Below, piece after piece: positions 1-12,915 of a stretch of 64,000 nt of DNA (positions are counted from its first letter, which is position 1; each line of letters starts with the position of its first letter). A program made the position numbers and the translations under genes. This DNA comes from Eulemur rufifrons (lineage: Eukaryota > Chordata > Mammalia > Primates > Lemuridae), in NCBI RefSeq assembly GCF_041146395.1, contig NC_090989.1, positions 278,286,343 through 278,350,342 on the forward strand. The letters run 5' to 3'. The notes below the pieces were generated by a model that was given only the letters and a program-made list of their open reading frames with translations, was not told the origin of the DNA and searched no databases.

Positions 1-1130
1 TGTGGGTAACATTTTCTAAACAGCCTTTCAGGGATCATGTCAATGGCCTACAAGTCCAAGGTATTCGTCCCCTGCTTTGGGTCTTAACTGTGGTTTTTCT
101 CCAATCCCAGCTGGAAAGGGCTTCAAGGCACCACCAATGGTATTTAATGTTTGTGCTTATACCATGCCTTTCCTTTTAGATAATCCTCTTGAAGTAGGTG
201 TCAGTGTCTGGCCAAGGGAGGACTTCCCCTCCAGTGTCGTGGTTGCCCTCAGGCGCTGCTCAGGCGCTGCTGGGCCCCAGCCTGTTGTTTCTAGGTCTCA
301 CCTTCCTCTCTGTCCCTTTTGGCCACTACTTTAAAAGAGTCTGCCCAAAAGAGTCCCCTCGATTGTAGTGGGTGTTTGCTGAACTGAACTGACTCTAGGC
401 TGGCTTCCAGCTGTTTGGGAAAGCTGCTTGGCCCCAGCGGCCACCCCCACGGAGGCACCACACCCCAGCTGCTGTGGAGGGGAGGCCCAGGCCCTGCGCT
501 GCAGAGCCGCAGAGCCGCACTCTCCCTGGGGAGGGGGCCGTGCTGCAGCCCCCTGGGTGGCTTGGGGAGGGGCCGTCACAACAGCCCCACTGATTCTGAG
601 ATTTAGGTTGCTTTCCTGGGTGGCTAACTTTGTTCATTGAAACCAGGGTTTGTTGGGGTGTTTTTCTTTGCTACTTACATATTTGAAGGTACAAGTTTCT
701 TATTTCAAATCTCTACTGATAGTGCCCTATGGGAAGATGCTGGAACACATTTTGCAAATGTGACCTTTTTTAGAAGAATTTTCTGCTTGAAGCCTGTGTC
801 ATGTTAGTTGCTGCTGACTTCTTTCCTTTTATGAGGTTCCCAATGTTTCTTCCAGAAAAGTACTTTATTTATGCAAGTCAGGTGACTCTTAGGCCACAAA
901 ACCAGTTGATGATAAACAGATTATCATTAGGTGCATATCTGATTGATATTTTGTGAAATGTTATGCCTGTGTTGCAAAAGTTGAATAGTTTTGTCTTTAT
1001 ATATTGCTGTCTTCAGTGTACAGCATGGTTTTACTTAATTGAATGTTACTGTTTAATATTTTCTTCTTATAGAAGAGACCATGCCCTTTTGTATGACATG
1101 TTTTAATAAATGTTATCTGTCAACTTTGTA
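1..1130 (+). other. ZBTB43: Probable distal 3'UTR of ZBTB43
   Basis: No long reading frame is present. The stretch ends in a canonical poly(A) signal (AATAAA at 1105-1110) followed by a T/GT-rich tract, which is how a mammalian 3'UTR ends. ZBTB43 lies immediately upstream of ZBTB34 on the same strand in human 9q33.3, so this is inferred to be its 3'UTR tail. From the sequence alone only the transcript-end signal is visible. The GC-rich part (about 395-600) has a short tandem 'cagagccg' duplication near 505. No transposon was recognised here, which fits conserved UTR sequence. Confidence 0.5.
1105..1110 (+). terminator. ZBTB43: Poly(A) signal, probable ZBTB43 transcript end
   Basis: Canonical AATAAA within 'ttttaataaatg', followed 15-35 bases later by T-rich and GT-rich sequence suited to cleavage around 1125-1135. 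A second AATAAA at 1199-1204 could be a downstream alternative. Confidence 0.55.
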
Positions 1131-4100
1131 AAAGTTTTGTTTTTCACTCTGAGTAGATGACCACATCTCGTTTTCATTTTGGCTTTTGCCACCTGAGAAT
1201 AAAGTTATATTGTGGCCTTTTGATAAGTAAACAGATAGTCTGGTCACTGGGCAGTGAGCATTTACCGTGCAGCCATTTGTGATTATGATCTCATTTTAAA
1301 CCCTGCCGGCCCAATACGCCCCAGCTGGATATTCTGTGCGCTCCTCCGGGTCCCACCCCACCCTGCACTTGAGGGTGGCCTCTGGACCTGGCCTCCTGGC
1401 CTCTGGTCAGGACCCACAAGAGACACTGGCAGGGGGCGGGGGAGCTTGGTGGAGAAGAGAAGACAGAAGTCGGGAATTCACTCCCGGCTCCCTCCTGCCA
1501 GATGTGGCTTGGCAGTGGCTGGGCTCCTCTGCCAAGGTCTACAGTTCCTGTTGGGCGACTTCTGGGGTTTGGTAACCACTCCCCCCACCCCCCACCCCCG
1601 TCCCTTCAAGCCAAGGATTGGTCCTGACTGCCTGCTTCTGCCACCCTTTGGGTACTTCACTGTCCTCATTGGAGTCCCTTAACCCTGCCCACACCCCTTA
1701 TAAATAGTCCCATTATGAAACTCTCCTCAGTCTCCCCCTCTGAGTGTGCCATCTGTCTCCTCCCAGGACCTGTGCTGGTACCTTAGGTGTCCTCCTTTCA
1801 CAGAGGAGCCAGCTGTGACGCAGGGAAGGGGTAGGTGTGGTACCAAAGGTCCTGCAGCAGCTGGAGTGGAGCTGGGATTCCAACACGAAACTTCGTGGCT
1901 GGCACACATGGTGGTGGCTTTAGTTGGCTCTTTGCTTCACCTCTCCTTGCCCTTCCCCTGTCCCGCGCTCCCCAAAACCCAGCCCCTCAAGAAGCAGCAG
2001 CAGCGGTGCTCTTTCAAAGGCTGCAGGCACCGCGGCCCGAGTATTTCCTAACAACAGCTCATTACCAAAGACACTGCTTGTTTTAGACCAAACTTAACCA
2101 CCTTCCCACACAAACCTTCTGTTACCACTGTTTGTTGTGAGGTTTTTCCCCCTCCTCGTTCCTGATTTTGGAGCCAACTACAGATTGCCTCGGCTAGCTC
2201 AGCCATTCTCTATGTGGGGAAGAAGTCACCCAGAAGAACCATTTCCAGCCTTTATCTGAGGAGGGGCCTGTCCATCCTGACCAAGGGCAAGTAGCTCAGC
2301 CCCTGTGGCGTGGTGACCTCTCTTACCCCACTGTCACCCTTCCTGGGGATCTGGCCAAGGCCCTGGTTTACCAGCAGTCCACAGTGCCCACCTGGGCAGA
2401 GGTGTCCCCATAGCACACATCTCCCCCAGGGAAAGGAGAGCAGCGTTGTGGTCCTTGTGAGGAGAAAGGAGACGCAGTGGTTCGTTTGTGTTTGGGAGCA
2501 GAAGGGGGTGGGGTGGGAGGGTGTTGCCCGTATGGAGCATGTGGCACCTGTGCAGTTATTTAGATTTCCTCACAGTCAGTTCAGGGACCGCTTCTTCCAC
2601 CAAACCACTGAAGCGTTCCTTGAGACAGTCCCGGTCCCTGGGCGTCTTGGAGGGTGCCCAGCTCTAGAATTGGCCCAGCAGGTCAGCAATTGGAAACGAG
2701 GTAAGCTTGAACTTGCTGTAACAGTTACTATTCAGTGAATGATTTTAAATATGTTCTCTCTCAGTGCAGATAAGTGAAAGATGTGTCCTTCCAAGTCTTT
2801 ATCTTATGTTCTTTTAAAGAAAATGCTCTGTCGTTAAAGTTCAGGGAATGAAAATGGGCACAAATGGCATTTTCCCCCCTTAATGAGAAACCAGAAGGGG
2901 TGAGGAGAGAGGTCTCCTGGGCTCTTTCTGAACTGGTTTGGCTAGTGTGAATCAAAACCAAACAATTTGATTTTAAAATCTGTACCACTTTTAATTAATT
3001 TCTTCCAGATAAGCTAGTTGAGCCTTGCAAGTAGCTGGATGCAATCACAGGAGAGTTGCAGCTGTCCTTTGAGGGAGCGTGTGGTCTGTAAAAAAGAGAT
3101 AATTTGTAAGCAATATTGTAAGTAAATACACATAAAAATAGTGACTTTTTACTTAGACTGTAGTGATTATAAGTTCTATTTTCTTCCCCTCATATTCCAA
3201 AATAAGAAACCAATACTAAAGCCATTGAACGCATTATATTTATAACTTAATAAGGTAGTAGTTACTCCCCAGAGTATACTGGTCTGCCTAGTGTAGCAGC
3301 TGCCCTTTGTTACTGGAAGCTAAAGGCTGCCTCTGGAACTGCCGCTGTGGTGGCGACTTGGGGTCAGCAATGCTGTGGTGACATCTCGCTTACCAGGGTT
3401 CTCTGAAAAGATCATCTGCACAGCATTCTGCTCACGATGGGTGGGTGCCAAATCCGTGAACACTGCTAGAATTCCTGCAGGATCTGCCTCAGCTAGACAG
3501 TCAGCTTTAAAATGACAGCAAGGTGACCTTAAGCCAAACTAGAAAGGGTTAATTTTGCCTTACTGACATAGTGTGTCAGGTTGTGTGAAATATCTTTTGT
3601 TTATTCATAACATGAATACAAGAGAACTTTCTTGGAGAGAATTTTTTTAACTGCAGTTCTATATGTTTATTGGGCTCTGAACACCCACTCAACACACTGA
3701 ACACCGTATTTACTTTAACAGGTGTAAGCAGAATTGGGATTATGGAGTAAAAGGAGCAGCTCTGAGTGAAGGTCCACTGCATGCTTAACGTGTGTTAAGT
3801 ACTTAGCTTGGATTAACTCGTTTATAACAGAACCATGAAGGAGAATTTCCTTCCGGGCCACCTCCTGTAACAGAAAAGGATGGCAACTCCGTATTCCTTC
3901 AGGGAGATGTTTCCCCCCTCCGGGAAAGCCCTCAGCCCTTCCTCCTGGTGCAGCAGGGATGTCTCTGTGCCTGGAGAGTGATTCACACGGTTGTCCCTCT
4001 GCAGGGCACTGAGCCCAGCACCTGACACAGGGGAGCATGGCCCCAGCTGATGCCTTTAGGTGGTGGTGACTCACCAGGTCCCCTCAGCTGTTCACACTCG

Positions 4101-4349
4101 GCTGGGGGAGGAGAAATAGGACTCCACCCAGAGACTGCTAACCTGCTTGAACTCCTTGGGTTCAGGAAATACATGAAGAGATTAACCGCAGGAATGGAGA
4201 GTCCAGTGATTTTCAAATTGGCTGAAAAAATTCCATCGAGGCCTACTCTGAGGATTGGGCAGGGAGAAGGAGCAGGACCCTACCCCATCCCCATTCAGCC
4301 AGAGCACCTTTAATTTCACATGGCTCTGCTGGCCAAGGGCTCCTCCTTC
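1131..4349. other. Intergenic, no gene seen
   Basis: No coding sequence with recognisable domains. About 1590-1790 resembles the end of an old interspersed repeat: a 'ttataaatag' stretch, then 'gagtgtgccatctgtctcct'. I cannot name its family. Most of the remainder looks unique or too decayed to classify. Confidence 0.5.
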
Positions 4350-4565
4350 CTAGAGCTTACCTTTATACAGGGCCTACTGTGTTCTGCCCTGTTATGATCA
4401 CTTTCCACAGATTAAAGCTTCACCCTCACACCAATCCTGCAAGGTAGGTGCCAGTGCCACGCCTGTCTAGCAGGGAGACACTGACTGCAGAGATGGTAAG
4501 AGACTTGCTCTGGAGTGGCGGAGTCCGTTCAAACTCAGGCACACGTGCTCTACTCCTGTCCCAGG
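4350..4565 (-). repeat. MIR SINE, decayed
   Basis: Reads as the complement of MIR: 'gggcctactgtgttctgccc', then a segment about average counts per unit ('caatcctgcaaggtaggtgc'), then a remnant of the conserved core. Heavily diverged. Confidence 0.6.
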
Positions 4566-4839
4566 ACTGCCAGCCCAGGGGTTCAGAACGTCCAGAGTAA
4601 ACCCCACTCTGCCTGCTGGTGCCCTAATTAGAGAGGTGTTCCAAAGGCCCAGGGTTTGTCTGGGCCCACTGGTCACTGCCCTAGTGTTTATCTCCAGGAG
4701 ATTATGGGTTGCAGAACTTGCCTATCTCTGGGTGGGTGGGCCCCAGGCAGGCCTGCCTTGTGTCTGTGCCCATCAGCCTCTGGGACAGCCACTCCCTCAT
4801 GGCAGCCTCCCTTCCACTCCAGACGCAACCTCCTGCCCT

Positions 4840-5400
4840 TGACTGCTCCAAGGCCTCCGCCTGCTAAGCAGATCTGATCCTGTCACCTCCCCTGTGGGGC
4901 CACCTGACAAGATCTTACTCCTTAGCTTGGCAACCAAGGCCCTTCCAGATCTGAGAGGAGCCTGCTTGCCTGTTCTTATCTGCTGCTCCCACGTGGGACC
5001 TGGCTGCTCCCCTTAGGCTGCTTTTGTCCTTGCATGGAAGATTTTCTCTGCCTTGAATACCCCTCCTTCTCTTTCCCACCCACCCTTCTCTAACCTCTGT
5101 TCTAGAAAGCTCCTTTCCATTATTCCAAGCTCTGCAAAAGGAATCTCTGTGACGCCTTCCCTGACCACCCCACTCAGTGACCCCATTCCATCTTGAACTT
5201 GGCTCTGCTGGGGCACTTGGCACTATTGTAATTTTGTATATACCATCCATTCTTCACCCACACACCCAACACACACACACACACACACACCCATGTGCCC
5301 TGAGAGACAGGGAGCTCCTCAGAAACAGGAACTATGTCTTAATTGTCTCTGACCACTCCTGGCACAGTCCCGATCCACAGCCAATAAATACTGCTGAATA
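4840..5400 (+). repeat. L2 LINE, 3' region
   Basis: Typical L2 3'-end progression: 'gatcctgtcacctcccctg', 'ttccctgaccaccccactca', 'ggcacttggcactattgtaa', then 'gggagctcctcagaaacagg' and a tail near 'caataaatactgctgaataa'. An (AC)n microsatellite has grown inside it, and an A12 run follows the tail. Confidence 0.8.
5269..5290 (+). repeat. (AC)11 microsatellite
   Basis: Eleven uninterrupted AC units inside the L2 copy. Likely polymorphic in length. Confidence 0.9.
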
Positions 5401-5412
5401 AAAAAAAAAAAA

Positions 5413-6510
5413 TGCAGATTCACTGTGGAGTCTTCACCCACCAGTTACAGCCATGGACTTTGCTTCAAAGACCTTTCTTAGGAAGTGTGAGCACTGAAAA
5501 ATCTTAGGAAGTGCTCTCTTCCAACTAAATGTTACCTAAGTATTGCTGAAACTGCCTGTTAGCTGAGAATTCTGAGATAAGTATGAGTCTTTTTTTAACT
5601 GAAATGAAAGATTTTATATCTCAGCACGTACTTAGCTGTACCACTGGACGCTGGTTTGTGTTAAGTAATGTCAGGCAGAAGAGGGCAACGGGATTTATCA
5701 GAAAAGGGTTTCTGGTAGAGTCAGTGTATGTCAGGAGAGTAAGAGTTGACGGCTTGCTTCAGGGGTAGAACAAACGCAATTGTCAAATTCCTTATTAAAT
5801 ATACCAGTCCCATAGTTATGAAAAGTGACTGATTTTGTTGTTAATTTCTGCTGGGATGCTTGTTCTAGAAGGGCATATTTCAGTGAGATTTTGGCACAAT
5901 CTACAGCAGATAGTTACGTGTTATTTGGTGCTTCATCTAATACTAAAATTTGTGGCAATTGATTAAGGACCAAAAGTTGCTTTTGGATGACTTTCAAATT
6001 GTGACTGTGCCAATCTGAGCTTCGAGTAACAGTAGAGTGTTGTAGTCGGGAAACACAGAATCTGGGCTAGACAACTGGGGGGTTACACCTAGTAAAAACT
6101 ATTTCATGGTAATCAGCTTTGAGCCTTTTCTAGCCGTCTGAAATTAGGAAGGGCAGCAGCGAAGTCTGTGACTCACTCAAGGAGCTGTGCCAAGGTGGTG
6201 TTCTGCTGGAAGTGGCTTCAGAAGCATCCGAGGGCAATTGTTTCCAATCTTTTCAAATGCTGTGGAAGGACTGTTTTGAGTATTAGAAAATTTTGCAGAG
6301 CCTCCCCTCCACCACATAATATTTAGTCAAGAAAATTTCAAAATCACACTATTACAAATTCAATAATGCTTAAATGCATTTATATTTGTTCTTCCAAAAA
6401 AAATACAATTGACAAGTATTAGTGCAAATAAGTGGGAGGCCTCAAAAGTAGCTTTTTATCCTTCCAGGGCCTATTCTTTGGCTCAGTCATTCATTCTTTT
6501 ATTTACCAGT
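5413..6510. other. Intergenic, nothing recognised
   Basis: AT-moderate sequence with no domain-bearing reading frame and no repeat that I can name. Confidence 0.45.
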
Positions 6511-6810
6511 ATTTTTTTTTCTTTTTCTGAGACAGGGTCTCACTCTGTTGCCCAGGCTAGAGTGTAGTGTTGCAATCATAGATCCCTGTAACCTTGAACT
6601 CCTGGGCTCAAGTGATCTTCCTGCCTCAGCCTCCCTAGTAGCTAGGACTGCAGGCACACACCACCATGCCCACCTATTTTTTTTTTTTAATGTAAAGATG
6701 GGGTCTGACTGTGTTACCCAGGCTACTCTCGAACTCCTGGCCTCAAGCGATCCTCCTGTCTCAGTCTCTCAAAGTGCTGGAACTACAGGCGTGCGCCATG
6801 GCGCCCGGCC
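6511..6810 (-). mobile_element. Alu SINE, full length, old (AluJ-like)
   Basis: Complement of a dimeric Alu: poly-T, 'gagacagggtctcactctgt', a middle A-rich linker seen as T9, then the left monomer ending 'gcgtgcgccatggcgcccgg'. Both monomers are present. Imperfect flanking repeats of the form tttattNacca are visible on the two sides (near 6500 and 6818), as expected for target-primed insertion. Confidence 0.9.
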
Positions 6811-7245
6811 CCAAATATTTATTGACCACCAGCTTTGGCCCTGGGCTGGACCTACAAATGGTGATTCTCTGTCTTCAGGGGTTGTGAGAATCACTCCAGT
6901 AGACAAAGTAGATAGGTCCTTTGCTGTCAGTGTCACGTAATTGGCTAAACCTTACGAATACAAACCCGTAAATAAGATTTAACCATCAACTTCAAGAGAA
7001 CAATTCTCAAGCAAAGCTTACTGTGGATGGTAACCAGACACTCTTAACTGTGGATGTGGTCTAAGCCACTGAGCTTAATTGATTGGTAGGACAAGCCCGA
7101 AGTCAAGGCCACTTCCTATAATAGCTATATAGCTACCCTCAATCACACCTGCCTTTCTGCGTTTTCAGTTAACTCATCACTTATCACTAGACTTTGAAAA
7201 GGGGCAAAACTTCCTCATCAAACTTCCTATTTCTGCCTCCCAGGA
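6811..7245. other. Intergenic spacer between two Alus
   Basis: No gene or named repeat seen. Confidence 0.45.
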
Positions 7246-7549
7246 TTTTTTTTTTTCCTTTTGAGACAGAGTCTCGCTCTGTTGCCCAGCTAGAGTGCAG
7301 TGGTGTCATCATAGTTCTCTGCAACCTCAAACTCCTGGGCTCAAGCAATCCTCCTGCCTCAGCCTCCTTGGTAGGTGGGACTGCAGGTGCACACCACTAC
7401 ACCCAGCTAATTTTTTTCTGTTTTTTGTAGAGACAGGGGTCTAGCTCTACAAAGCTCAGGCTGGTCTTGAATTCCTGAGCTCAAGCATCCTCCCTCCTCA
7501 GCCTCCCAGAGTGCTAGGGTTACAGGCATGAGCCACCTCAGCAGGCCCC
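7246..7549 (-). mobile_element. Alu SINE, full length, strepsirrhine-type
   Basis: Complement of a dimeric Alu starting after a T-run ('gagacagagtctcgctctgt') and ending near 'cagagtgctagggttacagg'. The 'aacctcaaactcctgggctc' and 'cagagtgctagg' variants differ from the catarrhine consensus and match the Alu style seen in lemurs and galagos. It has several small deletions. Confidence 0.9.
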
Positions 7550-8034
7550 ATTCCCCTTTTTGAGCAGAGCCCTTTTCGTATATGTTGCCTGCCATAGTTC
7601 GGCACACTGACTTCGCAAGGACAGCACGGAAGCTACAGAATAAGTCGGTAACAGGACATCAAGGAGAGCACTCTCTAGTCGGCAGCTGTGCTCTCAAAAA
7701 AAAAAAAACAAAAACATACTATGTGCTGTTCTAGGCACTGGGGATACAACAGTGAATAAAATAGATTTTTTAAACCCCTGCTGTCCTGGAGTTCACATTC
7801 TAAAGACAGATAAGACTGTCACCTGTAACGCTAACGAGCAGTACCACGACCCTCCCGCAGGAACAGGATAACTAGGAAGGGCGCAGGAAGGTTGGGCAGA
7901 AATGTGGACTGGAGTGGAAAAGAGGCCATCCTACCCAGAGCGAAAAGTGTGAAGACACACGGAGGTGGGAAAGTGTGGAGGGAGCTGTGGAAATACAGTA
8001 GGAAAGGTCGACTGGGGCCAGGTCGTCACCATGG
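7550..8034. other. Intergenic with decayed repeat
   Basis: An A-rich run (about 7697-7720) precedes 'ctatgtgctgttctaggcac' and 'ggggatacaacagtgaataa', a very old mammalian-wide retroposon motif that recurs near 15130 and 46820. No gene seen. Confidence 0.45.
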
Positions 8035-8240
8035 CAATGGACATTAACTACTGAGCATTTGCTTATGCTGGGCCCTGTGCTACGTTCTTTCCAGGTAATA
8101 TCTCCTTAGGTCTTTACTCTAACCCAGCTTGGAATGTAAGAGGAAACTGAGGCTGAGAGGTTAAGTAAGTGACAGAGCTGGAATTCTGAACTAGGCCGGC
8201 TGACTCCGGTGCCCAAGCTCACGGTCATTGCACTGTTGCT
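8035..8240 (-). repeat. MIR SINE
   Basis: Complement of MIR: 'ctgagcatttgcttatgctg' at the start, a 'gaggaaactgaggctgagag' core, then 'tggaattctgaactaggc'. One of the better preserved MIRs in the window. Confidence 0.75.
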
Positions 8241-8769
8241 GCTGCGTCAGCTGGTGAAGGGCCACAGATCCCAGGTTAAGGAGTGTGGACTTGATTCCAG
8301 AGGAGACAATCAGAGCTGTCAGGAAGATTAACCTGAATGACACATGATCTGGGACGTGGTGTTTGTGCTGCATTCCCTGCGTGGGCCGAGTGACTAATAA
8401 TAGGCTTGCCAGCGTGATCTCCTGGATGTGGAACAGGTGCCTGCAGGGAGGAGCCACTAGGAGCCCGGGTAGGTCAAGTTCAGAGTCGGGGATGGAATGG
8501 GGCAAGCCCAACTCCTGGTAGCCTAATTGGGCTGTTGTTAAGCTAGGTAGGGCCGTCTGAGAACAAGAATTGCAGAGGCTCCTTGTAAACTTGGTTTTCT
8601 GCCATGGGATTTTAGCCTCTGGCACTGGTCATGCGCCCTCCAGTCACGCATGCCAGCCAAACTCCAATTAGTAATTCCTTTAATATAATTCAAAAGTGCT
8701 CCGCCAGTGTCCTCAGAATGAGCAACACTCACCCCCTTCCTCCATGGAGGTCATGAGGGGAGGCACAGC

Positions 8770-9345
8770 TGGCACTGCCCCGTCCTGGATTATCGCATCA
8801 GCCTGGTCTCCCCACTCCACTTCGTCCTGCACACTCCTGTCTGCCTCACTTGTCCCTCATGCCACTAGGGTGCTCAGGAACCTCCAAGGAGTCCCCAGTC
8901 CCTACCAGAGCAGGCCCAGACTCTCCAGCCCGCAGGCAGAGACTCCCTTTCCCGTTTGTTTTCTCCCCCACTTCTCCATCCTGCCTGCCCTACCCTCCAG
9001 GCAAATCTCATATTCCTTGAACTTTCCCTCAACTTCCCTGTATCCATGAGCATTGCTAATGTCCCCTCTGCTGGGCAGGCCCACTTTGTCCTCTCCTTCT
9101 GCCAGAGTCCTGCCAATTAGTCAAGGTTGTGTCTAATGTCACCTCCTGGAAGACTCTTACTCTTCTTTCAGCCCAGCATCATCTGTCCCTCCTGGGAACC
9201 CCGGAAAGCTTAGGTTGTGTCGCCCATGCGGGCATCATTTGGATGCATGTTTCTAGCTCTATGAGGACCAGAGGGTGTGAGGCGGCTTATTTGTGTGTTC
9301 CTTACAGCACAGGGCCTGGCCCCCAACAAGTATTTGTTCAGTTGA
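8770..9345 (+). repeat. L2 LINE, decayed 3' region
   Basis: C/T-rich L2-like stretch containing 'atgtcacctcctggaagact' and an end near 'caacaagtatttgttcagtt'. The 5' limit is uncertain. Confidence 0.5.
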
Positions 9346-10440
9346 AGTCAGAGCAGTCTCCTCTGGACTTGAGGCAGGCGTGGGTGTGGCACTAGCAAGG
9401 TCAGAGACTGAGGAGACCAAAATACCTCCTGAGATCAGGAGACATCCAATCCTTGTTCTGGTGGGAGCTAAGATGTAGGAAATCGTACCATTACTGGTTG
9501 GATTCCCACCTGTAAACTCAATCACCCAACAAATACAGATTTTTTCATAGCCAGCCACTCTCAAGCCAGGAACTGCTTCTGAAATTACTGAGTGAAGATC
9601 AGCTTTGTCACGTTCAAGTCTCCTGGGGACTGTAATGTGCTGACCCATTGAGAGGCTCCTGCTGCTCCTGCACAGCCTGAGGTCAGGAACCGAGCGCCAG
9701 AGCGGTCCCACTCGGGCCTACAGCAGGACTCACACCTGGCCGAGCTGCTTCTGCTCCTGGGCTCTGCATACGAGGCCTGTGGTAATTCAGGCTGTATTTT
9801 CCTTTTGAACTTAGAAAAATGACTAGCTTGGCTGACTTTAAAAACAGTCTCTTCCTTGTTCTTTGAGTAATCTTATCAGGGTCACAAACCTCTCCTTCAG
9901 AAGTCTGGACCCCAAATTACCGCCCCCTGCCTTGGGCAGGATGAAAGTTGACTTGTTATTCTGCCGAATGCCTGGGAGGCAGCTTGTCCTGTGATCAGAG
10001 TGGCACTTGGGGGCAAGGAGGAATTCTGTGGGGTGGAGGGGCAGCCTCAGAATGTGTGGTTGGGAGCCCCTCCCCAAATATCACCCCATATCTGCCCCAG
10101 GCGGAATTGTTACATGTGCTTAAAGATTTTCTCCACAACAGCTGCACTTTCTAGGAGCTACTGACCCCTGGCCTCCGTCGGGGGTAATGATAGAGAACTT
10201 GCACAGACAGTGATCGAAGGAACAGGCTCTGGATGAGAGTTCCTGCCCTTGTTCACAAGGAAGGAAAGTTCTTTCTTGGTGGAGTTTAATGACTCCTATG
10301 GACACTAGAGCGCTGGGCTGAGTGCACTATTCTTTTCATTGCTCTGTTAGTTTAAACTTAAAGAAATTTACACAAAAGCTGGCATTATCATTTTGCAATT
10401 CAGTCCTGGACCTCAGGATTTCCTGCTGGCCACATGCACT
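9346..10440. other. Intergenic, nothing recognised
   Basis: Reading frames here (for example 9259-9711 on the minus strand) lack domain signatures and overlap the L2 end. I see no gene. Confidence 0.45.
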
Positions 10441-10444
10441 TTTT

Positions 10445-10770
10445 TTTTTTAGTAACTGGACTATGATGGAGCATAAAAGAGAAACAAATCATAAATGTGC
10501 AACTCAATGAGTTTTCACAAAATGAAGGTACCTATGTCACCAAGTACCTAGATCAAAATATATGGAGCTCAAAATTCCCCTTGTTTTTCTTTCCAAGAGT
10601 GACCCATCCTGATCGGTAGCACACACATTAGTGTTGCCACTCTTTAAGCTGCACATAAATAGGATCATGCAGCAAAATACACCTTTACATTTGGCTTCTT
10701 TTGCTCAGTGTTATGTTTCTGAGCTCTATCCATGTTGCATGTGATCGTAGTTTCCCACATTCATTTTTAA
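10445..10770 (-). repeat. Old L1 LINE fragment (3'UTR-type)
   Basis: Contains the complement of a motif frequent in old L1 3' regions: 'acataaataggatcatgcag', 'tttgctcagtgttatgtttc' and 'gagctctatccatgttgcat'. The same motif series occurs in the better preserved copy at 56990-57830. Confidence 0.6.
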
Positions 10771-11889
10771 TTCATTTATTCCTTAAATGGGATGGTCCCC
10801 AAAATTGCAGCTCAAGCTCCATTACAGTACCATACTCCATAGCAGACTGTTTCAGCTCCGGGTGAGGTTGTCATACACAGTCCTCATCCTGCTAAAAACA
10901 GCACTCCAGTCTGCAGCAACGTGACACAAGCAAGTAACTATGAGTGTCTGGAGAGACCCCTGGGCAAAACCATATGGCTTGGACTCTATTGAGCAAAGAA
11001 AGGGTCACGCTTACACTTTTGCCTCTGATTCTTTTTTTCTTCTGAGTTCTGGGGTCTGCTGATATAGACAGGGGTATAGTCAGGCTGTCTCTGGAGTGTG
11101 CTTTGGAATTTAAGAAGGACTTTCTGCTGAGGAAGTTTAACTGGAAGAGGGATCCAAGGCTGAAATACCAGCAAAACATGAAAAAGTGCTCCACACATTT
11201 TATGGAAAGGAATGGCTGTCCCTTGGGTGGGTTTCTGGGACATATTGTTGGTACGTATTGTTGGTAGTAGGGAGGTTGCTGCAGGTGACCAGGGATTCTC
11301 CCACTGGGAGAGAGAATGAGGTCAGTTACATAAGGCCCTTGCTCCTGGGGCTTTGCTACTGATCCTCTCTTACAAGTGGGCATTGCCTGATTTTCAACTC
11401 CGGGGAGAGGGGACACGCAGCAGTTTTGGGAGGACATTGGCGTGACGAGGAGGAGGGCTGGCATGGCAGGGGTTGGCCTGCCTGCAGGCAGGGCTGGAAT
11501 GCTGTCCACTCAGGAGGGCTCTCTGAATCTGCACTCCCTGGTTCTGAGCCACTTCATCCTAGCAGGAGCTGGACCTCCTTTTGTCCTTTCTTTGTTCCTT
11601 GTTTTAAAACATTTGTTGAGCACTTGCCTTGTGCCCAGCTTGGTGTTGACCACAGGGGAAAACAAGACACAGTCCCTGCTCTCAAGTCACAGGATGCACT
11701 TGACAACAGGAAATGCTGGTAACTCTAAGAGCTGCGAGAGAGCAAGACAAGGTCTCTGTTGTTAAGCTGCTTAGCCTGACAGTCGCAGATGTCCGGGCTC
11801 AGTGTGACAGCTCCCAGGTAAGCCGGACACGATGGAGAGGCCTCAGCAGGAAAATGAGTCCTCATCTCAACAGACACCAGCGTGGACCT
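10771..11889. other. Intergenic; contains an unexplained 205-codon minus frame
   Basis: The longest non-CpG reading frame outside ZBTB34 lies at 10892-11509 (-). It shows no recognisable domain, an unremarkable composition and no promoter or splice context, so it is not called as a gene. A 12-base imperfect tandem duplication (attgttggta units) sits at about 11240-11266. Confidence 0.4.
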
Positions 11890-12005
11890 AAGAACTGTTT
11901 GTCGTGTGTTATCTCATTATACTATTCCCAACAGCCCTTGGGATGAGAAGAATTATTAATACTATCTCCATTTTACAGATGGGGGAACAAGTTCAGAATA
12001 ACTTT
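11890..12005 (-). repeat. MIR SINE fragment
   Basis: Shows 'ttatctcattatactattcc' and 'ctccattttacagatggggg', the complement of the MIR 3' portion. Confidence 0.65.
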
Positions 12006-12714
12006 GTTCAGTGAGTTCTGACCATGGTAACCATGTCCTTAATGTATTGCCTGACCAGAAGTGGAGCCACCCCTAACAAGACTTCAGGTCTGAAAATTCT
12101 GCGGAAGAGAATAGGCACAGGTTACCCTCTTATCTGAACGTCCTGCGAGTGTGGAGCCAGGTATTAATATTAGGGAAAGTCCTTTAGCATAAATTGTCAG
12201 CTAAGCCAGGCTTCCATGCTGGAAAAACAACAAGGTGCTTTGGTTCCAGCCAGGAGAAGGGATCGAAGCAGAGATACTGAGATACTCTAGGAAAAGGAGT
12301 TCCCTGGATGAACTGAAGCTACTACTGACTAGTTTGGTAATGTAGAGACCTTGGGCATTCCAAAAGCCCACTCATTCTCAGAGAGAAGAAAATTGGTGTC
12401 TTACAAACCCGGGCATTAGAATTAAAGGGCCAAGCTTCCCCAGTCTTCTCGAGTCCTGACTGACAGGACGGCATCTTCCCCTTTGAACAGAGACTGTTCT
12501 TCAGGCGATGGTGGAGGATGGAGGGGAGGGAGCAGATCAGTTGAACAGTCTTCTCATTACGTGGCCAGAGGCAAAGATTCCAAGGAGCTAAGCTCCCTGA
12601 TGAAAGGTGAGCCTAGAGTGAGAGCGAGTGGAGGGGGGCGTGAAGGAGGGCCGGGGGGGACACCGCTGGGGTGCACCTCCACATCTCACTGCCCTCCGCC
12701 TTGCTGCCGCCTGT
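12006..12714. other. Intergenic, nothing recognised
   Basis: Purine-rich patch at 12500-12665; no gene or named repeat. Confidence 0.4.
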
Positions 12715-12915
12715 TCCGTCCCTCATATGCCAACAGCTCCTACTGATTCAGCACCCGCTAAGTGCGAGGCTCTGCAAACACCTTTACCTCTGTCATCTCA
12801 TGGTATTCTCACGGCAGCCCACTGGGGCAGGTACTATTACCATGCACATTTTGCAGATGAGAAAACTGAGGTTCATGGAGTCTGATTAACTTGTCCTGGG
12901 ACTCATGGTTTTTAC
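12715..12915 (-). repeat. MIR SINE
   Basis: Complement of MIR: 'tgattcagcacccgctaagt', then 'ggcaggtactattaccatgc' and 'ttgcagatgagaaaactgag'. Confidence 0.75.
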
